Part shown: positions 7,834-16,800 of the stretch, piece by piece
Numbering within the stretch: position 1 is the first letter of the stretch
Layout of the letters: each line of letters begins with the position of its first letter
Origin: an uncultured Granulosicoccaceae bacterium
GTDB taxonomy: Bacteria; Pseudomonadota; Gammaproteobacteria; Granulosicoccales; Granulosicoccaceae
Assembly: GCA_937922675.1 (NCBI GenBank)
Contig: CALAJN010000010.1
Span: 248,001-312,000 of the forward strand
Length of the DNA: 64,000 bases
Direction of reading: 5' to 3'
Made by a program: the position numbers and the translations under genes
The notes under the pieces: generated by a model
The model's database searches: none
Told to the model about the DNA's origin: nothing
What the model saw: only the letters and a program-made list of their open reading frames with translations

Positions 7834-8751
7834 ATGACCCTATTCTCAACGTCATTCTCAACGTCTCGGATCTTTGCGTGGCTACGCTGCATCGTGTCGG
7901 TCGTCGCTCTCGGCCTCACCGCATGCGATCGCCTGAGTGAAAACACCAACGCGAGTCCCGAGAATAGCCCTGGGGCGTCAGCACGTCACCCACAGCGAAT
8001 CGTCAGCCTCGATTTTTGCGCAGATCAATATGCGCTGAAGATGGCCGATCGCGGTCACATATTGGCACTATCACCTGATGCCGAACAACCGCATGCCTAC
8101 CTGCGAAAACAAGCCGCAGGCTTACCCACTGTTCGACCATCCGCCGAACAGATCATTGCATTGGCTCCCGATCTTGTATTGCGCACCTACGGTGGTGGTG
8201 CCGGTATCGAACATCTCTTGCGTAGACTCGATATCCCTGTCGTGAACATTGGCTGGACTAGCGACATCGATAGCATCAAGCGGGTCACTCTTGAGGTCGC
8301 CCATGAACTTGGCGTGCCAGAACGCGGCACCGGGATCGTGGCAGAGCTGGAGTCGAGAATTGCTGCCTTGCCGAAGGCACAAGAACGTCCCAGCGCGCTC
8401 TACATGACGCCCGCAGGTGCGACAACAGGGCCCGGCTCGCTGATTCATGAGCTCCTGGTTACATCCGGCATGAACAACTTTCAACAACGAAACGGTTGGC
8501 ACTCGCTGCCGTTGGAGCGGCTCGCCTACGAGCGCCCGGACAGAATCGTGGCAGCCTTTTTCGATACCAACGGCGAACACGCCAGCCAGTGGAGCGCAAT
8601 GCGTCATCCCGTTGCTCGCAAGCAACTGAGGGATGCGCCTGTCACTTACCTGAGCGGTGCGTGGATGTCATGCGGCGCGTGGTTCATCGCCAATGCTGCG
8701 GAAGTGCTTGCAGCCGATGCTGTTGAGGCGCCACTAAAAACCAACTTCTAG
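7834..8751 (+). CDS. BtuF/FecB-like ABC transporter substrate-binding lipoprotein
   Basis: 305 residues from the ATG at 7834. A lipoprotein signal ends in the lipobox LTAC (residues 28-31), so the mature protein is probably anchored by a lipid. The body follows the class III periplasmic binding fold: HPQRIVSLDFCADQYAL, then SAEQIIALAPDLVL, a long backbone helix, and a second lobe. This pattern is that of cobalamin, haem or siderophore binding proteins. No permease or ATPase gene is adjacent, so it is an orphan, or it serves a transporter elsewhere. I saw no cobalamin riboswitch in the 300 bp upstream. An earlier in-frame Met at 7792 lies inside the tandem repeat and is unlikely. Confidence 0.78.
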   Translation: MTLFSTSFSTSRIFAWLRCIVSVVALGLTACDRLSENTNASPENSPGASARHPQRIVSLDFCADQYALKMADRGHILALSPDAEQPHAYLRKQAAGLPTVRPSAEQIIALAPDLVLRTYGGGAGIEHLLRRLDIPVVNIGWTSDIDSIKRVTLEVAHELGVPERGTGIVAELESRIAALPKAQERPSALYMTPAGATTGPGSLIHELLVTSGMNNFQQRNGWHSLPLERLAYERPDRIVAAFFDTNGEHASQWSAMRHPVARKQLRDAPVTYLSGAWMSCGAWFIANAAEVLAADAVEAPLKTNF

Positions 8752-9012
8752 GCAAGAAGGCCGCATAGGTATGGCGGCCACAGGAGCGACCGATCCACCA
8801 GCGATTCATTTCCTGTGGTGTAAGGTATACCGCTCGATCAGCTTTCACATAAGTTGCCAGGCAACGCAGCACATGCGATTGTCGGCATGGCCAGCCACGA
8901 TAAAGATAAAAACTTTGCTCAGGCCACGCTCTCGGCCTGTTTTACAAGGTCACAAGCTGATTGCGGATTGGTTTGGGGCTGACCTTGCACAACAGCGCAC
9001 AGCTCAGAAACC

Positions 9013-10215
9013 TTGGACCACAAAGCACCTGCGTCAGAACCTGAATTCGCGCCCAGGACCAGGGACAGCACCAACCGCTCGCCCACCTGCCTGCTGACCT
9101 TGGGCCGTATGCCGAAGGGGCTCGATATTGCTCGAGCCCTGCATCATGACGGATGGCGCGTCATTGTGGCTGAGCCTTTCGCCTGGCACCTGTGTCGAGC
9201 ATCCCGGGCGGTAGCCCGCTCGTACACGGTCACCGCACCCAACGACGACCTTGATGCTTACCATCATGAGCTCCTCAAGATCATCGAGCACGAGCACATC
9301 TGCCTGGTCATTCCGATCTCCGAGGAAGCCATGCATCTGGTCACGCTCGAGAAGCAACTGCCGACCGGTGTACGCCTGCTTGCCGTCGCAGCCAAACAGG
9401 TGCGGGATGCTCACGACAAACTCGTTTTTGCCCGCACAGCAGCCGCCGTAGGACTCTGCGTGCCGAAAACCGAGGTGCTTGGCACAGAGGCTGCCACACA
9501 ATTGGCTGCACACCACGATACGGTGCTCAAACCCTCATTGTCTTGCTCCGGGAGCGAGGTGCGCCTGCATTCAGCAGGTGCGCCACTGCCACCTGTCAAC
9601 CCTGAGCGCCAGCTACTGGTACAGCAGCAGTTGACCGGCGCACATCGCAGCACGCTCGCCCTCGCGCGACACGGACGCGTCCTGGGCAATGTGACCTACC
9701 GCGGCACCTTGTTTTCTGGCAGCGTTGCAGCAGCATTTGAACGCATCGATGTACCTGACATTGATACCTGGGTAGATCAGTTTGTTGCCTCGCAGCAGTG
9801 GACGGGGTTTATAGCTTTTGACTTCATCGACGATGAACGCGGCGTCCCGCACGCCATCGAGTGCAACCCACGACTTACCAGTGGTGTGCACTTCATGACC
9901 CGTGAATCGCTTGGCCACGCACTGACCTCGGAAGAGCATACCGAGCCCGTGCAATTCAGAAGCGAAACCCGCTTGCATCAGTTTTACACCAGCCTGACCG
10001 AGACTCAATCATCCCTGTTCAAACCGCATCGAATGCGCACAGGCATCAAGATCATGCGCACGCACACCGACGTGACCTGGCAGTTATCTGATCCCTTGCC
10101 GTTTCTGTTGATGACTCCCCTTTCACTACCGATCATCTGGCGCTCGTTACGAGAAGGGATCAGTCTTGGAGAAGCAGCCACGCGTGATATTGCGCGCACG
10201 CTGCATTCACGTTGA
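9013..10215 (+). CDS. ATP-grasp domain enzyme
   Basis: About 400 residues. Fold of carboxylate-amine ligases: an N-terminal Rossmann-like strand LLTLGRMPKGLDIARAL, a middle region IPISEEAMHLV, the nucleotide-binding subdomain (HDKLVFARTAAAVGLCVPKT, then VLKPSLSCSG), and metal-binding EcNPR in AIECNPRLTSGVHF. It resembles carbamoyl-phosphate-synthase-like ATP-grasp proteins of unknown substrate. The frame opens at 8983 and the first start is the TTG at 9013, so the exact start is unsure; the core begins about residue 27. The last 9 bp overlap the convergent P450 gene. Confidence 0.75.
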   Translation: MDHKAPASEPEFAPRTRDSTNRSPTCLLTLGRMPKGLDIARALHHDGWRVIVAEPFAWHLCRASRAVARSYTVTAPNDDLDAYHHELLKIIEHEHICLVIPISEEAMHLVTLEKQLPTGVRLLAVAAKQVRDAHDKLVFARTAAAVGLCVPKTEVLGTEAATQLAAHHDTVLKPSLSCSGSEVRLHSAGAPLPPVNPERQLLVQQQLTGAHRSTLALARHGRVLGNVTYRGTLFSGSVAAAFERIDVPDIDTWVDQFVASQQWTGFIAFDFIDDERGVPHAIECNPRLTSGVHFMTRESLGHALTSEEHTEPVQFRSETRLHQFYTSLTETQSSLFKPHRMRTGIKIMRTHTDVTWQLSDPLPFLLMTPLSLPIIWRSLREGISLGEAATRDIARTLHSR

Positions 10216-11598
10216 TGCAAAACTGACCTTGGCACTTATCTGGCGCGACGGCCGTGTCGTCAAACGTGCGACCGGTTGCACCGCTTCCGGGTGCTCCACT
10301 GTGAAGTCAAACCGACGCACCAGACGAGCGATACTCAAGGCACCTTCCACTTGCGCAAAGCCTGCGCCCGCACAGACACGGGGGCCAACACCAAACGGCA
10401 GGTAGGCGCCTGTCGTCTGTTCTGCTTCCCGATCAGGGAGGAATCTGTCCGGGTCAAACAACTCAGGGTCTTGCCAATATTTTCGATGCCGATGAATGAT
10501 CCACGGCGACACCATGATCATCGCGCCGCGCCGCGCCGTGAGCTTGCCGAGGCGTGTTTTCTGCATTGCCACGCGCGGCAGAAAAGTAATGGGAGGATAC
10601 AGGCGCAAGGTCTCGCGAAACACATTGCGCACATAGCGAAGCTTTTGTACCTGGTTGATGGTGATTGGCCCATCACCTGCGACCTCCAGCACCTCGGCCC
10701 TGACGCGCGCCGCAATATCGGGGCGCGTCCCCAAAATAAACAATACCCACGTCAACACGCTCGCGGTTGTCTCATGCCCTGCCAGAAAAAACACCCCGAG
10801 CTGGTCGATCAACTCGGTGCGGGTAAACGGCACACCTTGCTCAGAGCGCGCCGCGATGAGCTGGCTTGCGATATCGTTGAAACCATCACCCTCAAGGTGT
10901 GTATCCACCATCTGCCCAAGGTGAGTACGAATACGCTTACAGGCGTCCAACACTGCCTGGTTCTGCGGTACCGCCTTGAACGCTGGAGAGAAGATCAAAC
11001 GCATCAACTCGACCTGAGCCACCGAGCGCTCAAAGGTCTTGAAGTCATCGAATATCGTGCGTGCCATATCGGATTCAAGCGATGTCGTAAACACGGATCG
11101 ACAGATGATGTCCGCGGTCAGATGGCTCATCGCCTGGTCCAGAGACACTGATTTTCCCGTGGCGGCAGCGTGATCAAGCCTTTTCTCGTAGTCGTCGATG
11201 GCTGCGCTCATCGACGCGAACGCTCGATTGACCCTCATCACGGACAAGGCCGGGTCAATCATCGAGCGCTGACGACGCCAGATTTCGCCATCAGACACAA
11301 ACATGGAGTTGCCGACGAGTGGATCGAGCGCGCTCACCATCAGATCATTTTTCGGGAATAGACCGTCTTCGTTGGTCAGGACACGACGTGCAAGCTCGGG
11401 CTCGTTGACCACCAGAATGTCGCGGCGAGAGTAGCCAAGCCGCCCGACGGGTTGCCCATAAGCGCTCTCAGGCACCAGTGCGAGCAAATTGCCCTCGCCT
11501 TCCCGGATAACGCGCAACAACGATATCAGCGGCGAGCGCGGTCGCGGTGCGGGAGGCCTGAACACCCCGATATCCTGCTGATCCTGTACTTCGACCAT
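10207..11598 (-). CDS. Cytochrome P450
   Basis: 463 residues from the ATG at 11596-11598, right before the proline-rich hinge PPAPRPRSP. Haem-thiolate monooxygenase. It shows the I-helix oxygen motif AGHETT (273-278), the K-helix ExxR (Glu329-Arg332), the PERF-like DPDRF, and the haem loop PFGVGPRVCAG with the ligand Cys409. Length and motifs fit the bacterial CYP4/CYP102-like class rather than the shorter CYP101 type. No ferredoxin or reductase gene is adjacent. The neighbour upstream starts only 42 bp away in the opposite direction. The substrate is not predictable. Confidence 0.9.
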   Translation of the reverse strand: MVEVQDQQDIGVFRPPAPRPRSPLISLLRVIREGEGNLLALVPESAYGQPVGRLGYSRRDILVVNEPELARRVLTNEDGLFPKNDLMVSALDPLVGNSMFVSDGEIWRRQRSMIDPALSVMRVNRAFASMSAAIDDYEKRLDHAAATGKSVSLDQAMSHLTADIICRSVFTTSLESDMARTIFDDFKTFERSVAQVELMRLIFSPAFKAVPQNQAVLDACKRIRTHLGQMVDTHLEGDGFNDIASQLIAARSEQGVPFTRTELIDQLGVFFLAGHETTASVLTWVLFILGTRPDIAARVRAEVLEVAGDGPITINQVQKLRYVRNVFRETLRLYPPITFLPRVAMQKTRLGKLTARRGAMIMVSPWIIHRHRKYWQDPELFDPDRFLPDREAEQTTGAYLPFGVGPRVCAGAGFAQVEGALSIARLVRRFDFTVEHPEAVQPVARLTTRPSRQISAKVSFAST

Positions 11599-11640
11599 CA
11601 CTCGCTTCCAACCCCGGCTGACATGCAGGATAATCCTCCC

Positions 11641-12360
11641 ATGAGCAGCCTGCAGCTCTTCCACATACTGGTCGCCGGACACATCGCCACTGGGCTTGTT
11701 GGCCTGCTCTCGTTCTGGGTACCTGTTGCCGCGCAAAAGGGCGGTCAACGCCACCGCTGGTGGGGTCGTATTTTTGTGCGCAGCCTTCTGGCTACGGGCG
11801 TCTTCGCTGTCGGCATCAGCCTGGTGACCTTGTCAGACCCGCTTGGCACCCATCCGAAACTGCTGGAGCACCCACAATTGTCCGATCCTGTCGTCATCAC
11901 AGCGATCTTCGGGTGGATGATGCTCTACCTCGCTGTGTTGACAATCAACCTCGCATGGTACGGCAGCGAGTGCATCACACATCGGCGAGCGCACGCCGGC
12001 CATCGGCGCTGGTACAACCTGCTTTCGCAACTGCTTCTATTGATCGCTGCTGTTCTGGTTGTCTACCACGGGTGGCAAGCCGAACAAGCGCTCATGCTCG
12101 GCATTTCAGTGGTCGGGTTTGCAACGGTCGGTACCAATCTGGTTTTCATGCTCGCGTCGCGCCCGCCGCGCAATGCCTGGCAGTTCGAGCACTTGAAGGG
12201 CTTGATCGGTGCGGGCATCTCCGTCTATACCGCCTTCTTTGCGTTCGGAGCCGTACGCTTCTACCCGGACCTTGCGCTGTACCCTGGATACTGGGCCATA
12301 CCGCTGGTCGTCGGCTTGGCGCTGATCCTGCGATATCGCTTGCAACTCATGCGCCCCTGA
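11641..12360 (+). CDS. Seven-helix membrane protein, DUF2306-like
   Basis: 239 residues with about seven hydrophobic helices. The start pattern FHILVAGHIATGLVGLL, a cytoplasmic HRWWGRIFV, and a later HRRAHAGHRRWY resemble the DUF2306 type of small membrane proteins with conserved His-Arg-Gly motifs; the assignment is tentative. The ATG at 11641 has an AGGA box 10 bases before it and is preferred over the ATG at 11623. It is divergent from the P450 gene, so the two may share a control region of only 42 bp. Its function is unknown. Confidence 0.6.
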   Translation: MSSLQLFHILVAGHIATGLVGLLSFWVPVAAQKGGQRHRWWGRIFVRSLLATGVFAVGISLVTLSDPLGTHPKLLEHPQLSDPVVITAIFGWMMLYLAVLTINLAWYGSECITHRRAHAGHRRWYNLLSQLLLLIAAVLVVYHGWQAEQALMLGISVVGFATVGTNLVFMLASRPPRNAWQFEHLKGLIGAGISVYTAFFAFGAVRFYPDLALYPGYWAIPLVVGLALILRYRLQLMRP

Positions 12361-12362
12361 CT

Positions 12363-12391
12363 GATACGACCCTGACAGATACGACCCTGAC
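12363..12391. repeat. Two-copy 15-bp-period repeat after the membrane protein gene
   Basis: GATACGACCCTGAC occurs at 12363-12376 and again at 12378-12391, separated by one base, directly after the stop of the membrane protein gene and before the convergent secreted-protein gene. No hairpin forms from it. It is probably slippage. Confidence 0.5.
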
Positions 12392-12425
12392 CCGCCGCTG
12401 ACGTGGACACGCATTCAGAACCGCA

Positions 12426-13748
12426 TTAATCGACCTGCCATATCGCGTCCTCGCCGACCCTGCCGTGCTGTAGAGAGCCGTTCCCTGATGCTATGCGCAA
12501 ATACGTGCCATAGAACCGGTTGACAAGATAAAAGCGCCCGGATGCATCCGGGAGCGACTCAACCCTCCATTGAGCAGTAAACGCCGTTGTAGTCGCGCCA
12601 GTCAGTCCAACGACAGCGTTTTCGGTCGCACGCAATGAGCTGCGCGCTGCCGCTGTGTTCCGGGATTTCACCCTGACAAAACCATTGCGCAGATCAACCA
12701 ACTCCCAGCGCACATCGGCTCTGTTGCCTCCTCCGACGATCCCCAACCTCGAACTCAGATAACCTCCCGAGCTGTGCAACAGCCTCAAGCCAGCCGTGTT
12801 GCCGTCGGGTTGACTGTCCGGGTTGGCACCCTCACTCTCAACATCGTTTTTACCGCCTTCGTTGCCAAGAAACGAGAGTGGGCCGGAGACCTCTGTATTC
12901 TGGTCCGGGAAAGAGCTTCTTATTATCCTGAGCTGGCTGTCAGGGGCGGGCGTCCTGTACTTGCCATCGCCCTTGAAAAAATAACCGTAACTGCTGATTT
13001 GACTGAAATAGCGCGGTTTGATGCGTACCTTCACAGTAAAACCATTTTGCAGGTTGCCGTTTCTGTTCTGCTGATCGAGCTCGCGGTATCGGTTTCTCAA
13101 TTGCCGTATTGCCTCGTCCCCGCGGGTTGCATAGTCATACGAGGTTTTACCGATCAACAGTGAAGGGTTCTTGAACCCGTAGGTCTCATCCATCAGCTTG
13201 AGAAGCTGCACCATGCGTTCAGGGCCAAAATTGGCAATGTCGTAGAGTTTATCGGGGTGCGAAGGCGCATAGCTTTGATCAGCGATGTAGAACTCCTTGT
13301 TCGGGTCGCTATGAAATATCTGACCCTCGCCTTCCAGCAGCCCTGCGAGAAAGTTGGGGTGCTTGATCGCCTCTCTCAAAATCTGGGGATCACCCGGGTT
13401 GCCGCCTGGCAAGGAGTTCTCCCAATAATTCCAGGCCCTGACCAGCTTGCGATTTCCACTGGTCGGAAATCCGAGCGCATTGGTTCTTCCATCAAACCTG
13501 ACGTTCGCCAATCTCGACACGACAGCGGTGTAGTTCGGGTTGCCGCCCTTGTACAGAATACCGCGCCCGTCGGCACCGGGCCTGCCATCACCCCACACCC
13601 ACCCGAGGTATCTCGCGAGGTCGGCTTTTTCTTGCAGGCTTAGCTTGTGATACTCGTTTGCGTGCGCGCCGCCGCTTACGGCAAGGCACACGAATACGAC
13701 GACCCATGACAACTTTTGCAGCGAGTTCACTGACCGCACCCATGACAA
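12426..13748 (-). CDS. Secreted protein with two LAGLIDADG-like motifs and a beta-trefoil-like tail
   Basis: 440 residues. A Sec signal peptide ends near residue 30 (GAHA). Residues 33-260 hold two short motifs of LAGLIDADG type, each at the end of a predicted helix: YLGWVWGDG (47-55) and FLAGLLEGEG (133-142), about 87 residues apart, as in a two-repeat LAGLIDADG fold, with the acidic residue conserved in both. Residues about 265-310 form a polar linker. Residues 318-440 show repeated LLHSSGGYLSSR, VRVKSRN and FYGTYLRIASGN segments, like ricin-type or fascin-type beta-trefoil repeats that bind sugars or actin. Export and a lectin-like tail are unexpected for a homing endonuclease fold. It is a lone gene with a 342-bp upstream gap. 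The function is unknown. Confidence 0.6.
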   Translation of the reverse strand: MSWVRSVNSLQKLSWVVVFVCLAVSGGAHANEYHKLSLQEKADLARYLGWVWGDGRPGADGRGILYKGGNPNYTAVVSRLANVRFDGRTNALGFPTSGNRKLVRAWNYWENSLPGGNPGDPQILREAIKHPNFLAGLLEGEGQIFHSDPNKEFYIADQSYAPSHPDKLYDIANFGPERMVQLLKLMDETYGFKNPSLLIGKTSYDYATRGDEAIRQLRNRYRELDQQNRNGNLQNGFTVKVRIKPRYFSQISSYGYFFKGDGKYRTPAPDSQLRIIRSSFPDQNTEVSGPLSFLGNEGGKNDVESEGANPDSQPDGNTAGLRLLHSSGGYLSSRLGIVGGGNRADVRWELVDLRNGFVRVKSRNTAAARSSLRATENAVVGLTGATTTAFTAQWRVESLPDASGRFYLVNRFYGTYLRIASGNGSLQHGRVGEDAIWQVD

Positions 13749-14090
13749 AGACTTGACGCGGCGCAGAGTAGACGAAGCATTGTGGCCAGCGCACGATCAT
13801 GACCTGAAATTACCATGACCTAATGAACGCAACAATTCGCAACATGGCGCGCGCAGAAAACACAAGCGTCCTGAGCCAATGCTACGAAATTGTCATGATC
13901 ATGCTTCGTACAAAGGAACTCGCCATACCAATTGTCACAGACACTGGTCACGACGATGTCAGCCCCGCCGCGGGTTACATTAGAGCGAGGAGTTCACCCT
14001 GAATGCCGCCAACTCCGATGGGCGAATTGAGTAAAACCTTCATGCGCAGAGCCTGTGCTCTTGCGCCCTCCATTGCGTCACGCTCGTATC
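13749..14090. promoter_or_regulatory. Divergent control region with palindrome and direct repeats
   Basis: 342 bp between two divergent genes, with no open frame that looks real. It contains CATGACCT twice in direct orientation, 16 bp apart (13798-13805 and 13814-13821), a perfect 10-bp palindrome CATGATCATG (13894-13903), and around it the inverted pair TACGAA / TTCGTA (13883-13888 and 13905-13910). The spacing is like a set of regulator sites; no regulator gene is adjacent and no family can be named. Confidence 0.35.
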
Positions 14091-15065
14091 ATGAAAATTG
14101 GTTTCATTGGCCTTGGTAACGTCGGCGCCAAACTGGCAGGCTCTCTTCTGCGCAACCGGTTTGACCTGCGCGTACGTGATCTTGACGCCGATCTTGTACA
14201 GGGCTTTATCGACCGTGGTGCGAGCACTGCGGTGAGTCCCAAGGCCCTCGCCGAACAGTGCGATGTAGTGATCACCTGCTTGCCCTCACCTGCCGCCTGC
14301 GCCGAGGTCATGGAAGCCAAAGATGGCGTGCTGGCAGGACTCGGCGCTGGCAAGGTGTGGGCCGAGATGTCCACCACAGACGACAAGGAGATCAAGCGCC
14401 TCGCCAAACGCGTTGAAGCGCTCGGCTCTTCGGTGATTGAATGCCCGGTATCCGGTGGCTGTCACCGTGCAGCGACCGGCAACATTTCCATCTTCGCCGG
14501 CTGCGACCGACCCACCTTTGAACGCATGTTGCCGCTTTTGACCACACTGGGGCGTCGCGTGCTGCACACAGGTGACATTGGTACAGCATCGGTACTCAAG
14601 GTCATGACCAACTATCTCGCTACAGCCAATTTATTAACCCTGTGCGAGGCCATGGTCACGATGAAAGCTGCGGGTGTTGATCTTGCCACTACCTTGCAAG
14701 CCATCACCATCTCATCGGGCAATTCCTTTGTTGCAGAGACAGAAGGTCACGTCATCCTGAACGGCGGTCGCGATATCTCGTTCACGATGGACCTGGTCAA
14801 AAAAGATATCGGCCTGTTTCAGAGGATTGCCAGCGATTGTGAAGTCCCACTTGAAATCAGTCCTTTGATGGTGGATATATTCGACGACGGCATTGCACGC
14901 TACGGTGAGCGAGAGTTGTCGCCCAACATCATCAGACGCCTCGAAGACGCTACCGGCCTCTCTATCGTGGCTGACGGATTTGCAGACGAGTTGATCGATG
15001 AGGAACCTGAAGCCCCAGGCTATGAGGTTGTACCGGCTTCCCGGTGCCAGGACCGAGGTCTCTGA
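14091..15065 (+). CDS. NAD(P)-dependent 3-hydroxyisobutyrate dehydrogenase-family oxidoreductase
   Basis: 324 residues from the ATG at 14091, where the nucleotide-binding strand starts at once (MKIGFIGLGNVGAKLAGSLL). Beta-hydroxyacid dehydrogenase fold: DVVITCLPSP, substrate-binding CPVSGGCHRAATG (like DAPVSGGxxgA), and the catalytic Lys in VLKVMTNYLATANLL. Acts on a 3-hydroxy acid such as a tartronate, glycerate or sugar-acid derivative; the exact substrate is open. It leads a run of four same-strand catabolic enzymes (to 18831) with short gaps, so it is likely the first gene of that operon. Confidence 0.85.
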   Translation: MKIGFIGLGNVGAKLAGSLLRNRFDLRVRDLDADLVQGFIDRGASTAVSPKALAEQCDVVITCLPSPAACAEVMEAKDGVLAGLGAGKVWAEMSTTDDKEIKRLAKRVEALGSSVIECPVSGGCHRAATGNISIFAGCDRPTFERMLPLLTTLGRRVLHTGDIGTASVLKVMTNYLATANLLTLCEAMVTMKAAGVDLATTLQAITISSGNSFVAETEGHVILNGGRDISFTMDLVKKDIGLFQRIASDCEVPLEISPLMVDIFDDGIARYGERELSPNIIRRLEDATGLSIVADGFADELIDEEPEAPGYEVVPASRCQDRGL

Positions 15066-15113
15066 CGACATTTCTGTCGGCGCTCACATGATATCGACAC
15101 AACAAAAAAGCTC

Positions 15114-16733
15114 GTGACTCCTCTACCAGACTCCTGCGACTTCATCATTATTGGAGCTGGCTCGGCTGGCTGTGTGCTCGCCAATCGACTGAGTGCCTGC
15201 GGTCGCTACTCGGTCGTATTGTTAGAGGCAGGCGGTAGTGATCAGAAGTTCTGGATACGCACACCGCTTGGCTACGCAAAAACCTTCAATGACCCTAGAG
15301 TCAATTGGTGCTACACGACCGCGAGTGATCCTGGACTCAACGGCCGCAGCGGTTATTGGCCACGCGGGCGTGTGCTGGGTGGATCAAGCTCAATCAATGC
15401 AATGGCCTGGGTGCGCGGGCTGCCCCATGACTACGAACGATGGGTGAACAGTGGCGCGACGGTGTGGGACCCACATACCGTGAACGATGCATTCGACGCA
15501 CTCGAGTGCGATAAAGGCACAAAACACAGTTCGCGCTCTATTGATTCCCAGGGTCGTGTATTGCTCACAGACCTCGGCGACCACCGACACCCCTTCACAG
15601 ATCATTTCTACACCGCAGCGGCGCAGATGGGGTGGCGCACCGACCATCATATTGACGGTGTGACAACCCTGTCCAGCAACACGATAAACGGGCGTCGCTG
15701 GTCCGCAGCCGATGCCTTTCTACGCCCCGCGCTCACGCGTAAAAACCTGCAGGTGATTACTCAGGCAACGGTTGCTCGAATAGACCTCGAAGACGGCCGG
15801 GCGTCGAACGTTGTTTTTGAGTACCAGGGGCAGCGTCATGAGATGACCGCCAGGCATGAAGTCGTATCAAGCGCCGGTGCCATCAACACGCCGCAGCTTT
15901 TTTTGCTCTCCGGCATAGGACCTGCCAGCGAGTTACGCGAACGCGGCATCGTTGTGAATCACGACCTTCCCATGGTCGGTAAAAATCTGCAAGACCACCT
16001 CGCCATTTCAAACTACTTTTACGCAAGCGAGCCCACTCTTAACAATGTACTCGGCAACTGGCCAGGCAAACTCATGGCGGGTATCCAGTACATTTTGACC
16101 AAGCGCGGCCCCTTGAGTTTGTCTGTCAATCAAATCAGCGGCTTTGTACGCTCCGACAGTGACACCGCAGTGCCAGATTTGCAGCTTTACTGCAACCCGG
16201 TAAGCTATCGCATCAACACACGTAACAGTAGAGACGTGGATCCACAAGCAGGCTTTCTGCTGGGCGCACAACCGTGCCGCCCCAGTAGCCGTGGCGACGT
16301 CACACTGAGCGCGGCTGACCCACAAGCAGCACCTCACATTCAGCCCAATTCGCTATCCACGCCCCATGATCAGCAAATGGCGATCAAGACAGGGCGCCTT
16401 CTCAACGCACTGGCAAAGACTCCAGCCATTCGCGCCGTGACTGTTGAGGCCGTAGCACCAGACACCGCAAAACTGAATGATGCAGAGCTACTGGCCGATT
16501 TTCGCGAGCGAGCAGCCACGGTATTTCACCCAACGAGTACCTGCCGGATGGGCCGAGATGCCAGCGACTCGGTGCTTGATCCCCAGCTTCGGGTACACGG
16601 TATCCGAGGCTTGCGTGTAGTGGATGCATCAGCATTTCCCTGCATCACTTCAGGAAACACGAACGCACCGGTCATGATGCTTGCGACTCGCGCGGCGAAG
16701 ATGATTCTGGACGACGCAAGCGAACTCAGATGA
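15114..16733 (+). CDS. GMC family FAD oxidoreductase (choline dehydrogenase-like)
   Basis: 539 residues, GTG start. Flavoenzyme that oxidises an alcohol. It has the dinucleotide motif DFIIIGAGSAGCVLANRL, GMC signature 1 around GRVLGGSSSINAM, signature 2 SAGAINTPQLFLLSGIGP, and the C-terminal active-site region VFHPTSTCRMG with a later NTNAPVMM, giving the catalytic His and Asn. No signal peptide, so cytoplasmic or membrane-associated. It lies 48 bp after the dehydrogenase gene and 67 bp before the enolase-superfamily gene. It could oxidise a polyol or aldose to feed the acid dehydratase downstream. Confidence 0.88.
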   Translation: MTPLPDSCDFIIIGAGSAGCVLANRLSACGRYSVVLLEAGGSDQKFWIRTPLGYAKTFNDPRVNWCYTTASDPGLNGRSGYWPRGRVLGGSSSINAMAWVRGLPHDYERWVNSGATVWDPHTVNDAFDALECDKGTKHSSRSIDSQGRVLLTDLGDHRHPFTDHFYTAAAQMGWRTDHHIDGVTTLSSNTINGRRWSAADAFLRPALTRKNLQVITQATVARIDLEDGRASNVVFEYQGQRHEMTARHEVVSSAGAINTPQLFLLSGIGPASELRERGIVVNHDLPMVGKNLQDHLAISNYFYASEPTLNNVLGNWPGKLMAGIQYILTKRGPLSLSVNQISGFVRSDSDTAVPDLQLYCNPVSYRINTRNSRDVDPQAGFLLGAQPCRPSSRGDVTLSAADPQAAPHIQPNSLSTPHDQQMAIKTGRLLNALAKTPAIRAVTVEAVAPDTAKLNDAELLADFRERAATVFHPTSTCRMGRDASDSVLDPQLRVHGIRGLRVVDASAFPCITSGNTNAPVMMLATRAAKMILDDASELR

Positions 16734-16800
16734 GTACACGAAAGTACCGACGAGCACACGCACGCAGGTGCCGATACAATTCAGTCAGGGACAGCCCAAC

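Noticed and set aside
10276-11151. 291-codon plus-strand frame opposite the P450 gene
   Set aside because: Composition is Arg/His/Gln-rich as expected from an antisense shadow; the P450 motifs on the other strand are complete.
15066-15079. Small hairpin CGACA/TGTCG after the dehydrogenase gene
   Set aside because: Only five base pairs, inside an apparent operon, without a T-run; likely chance.
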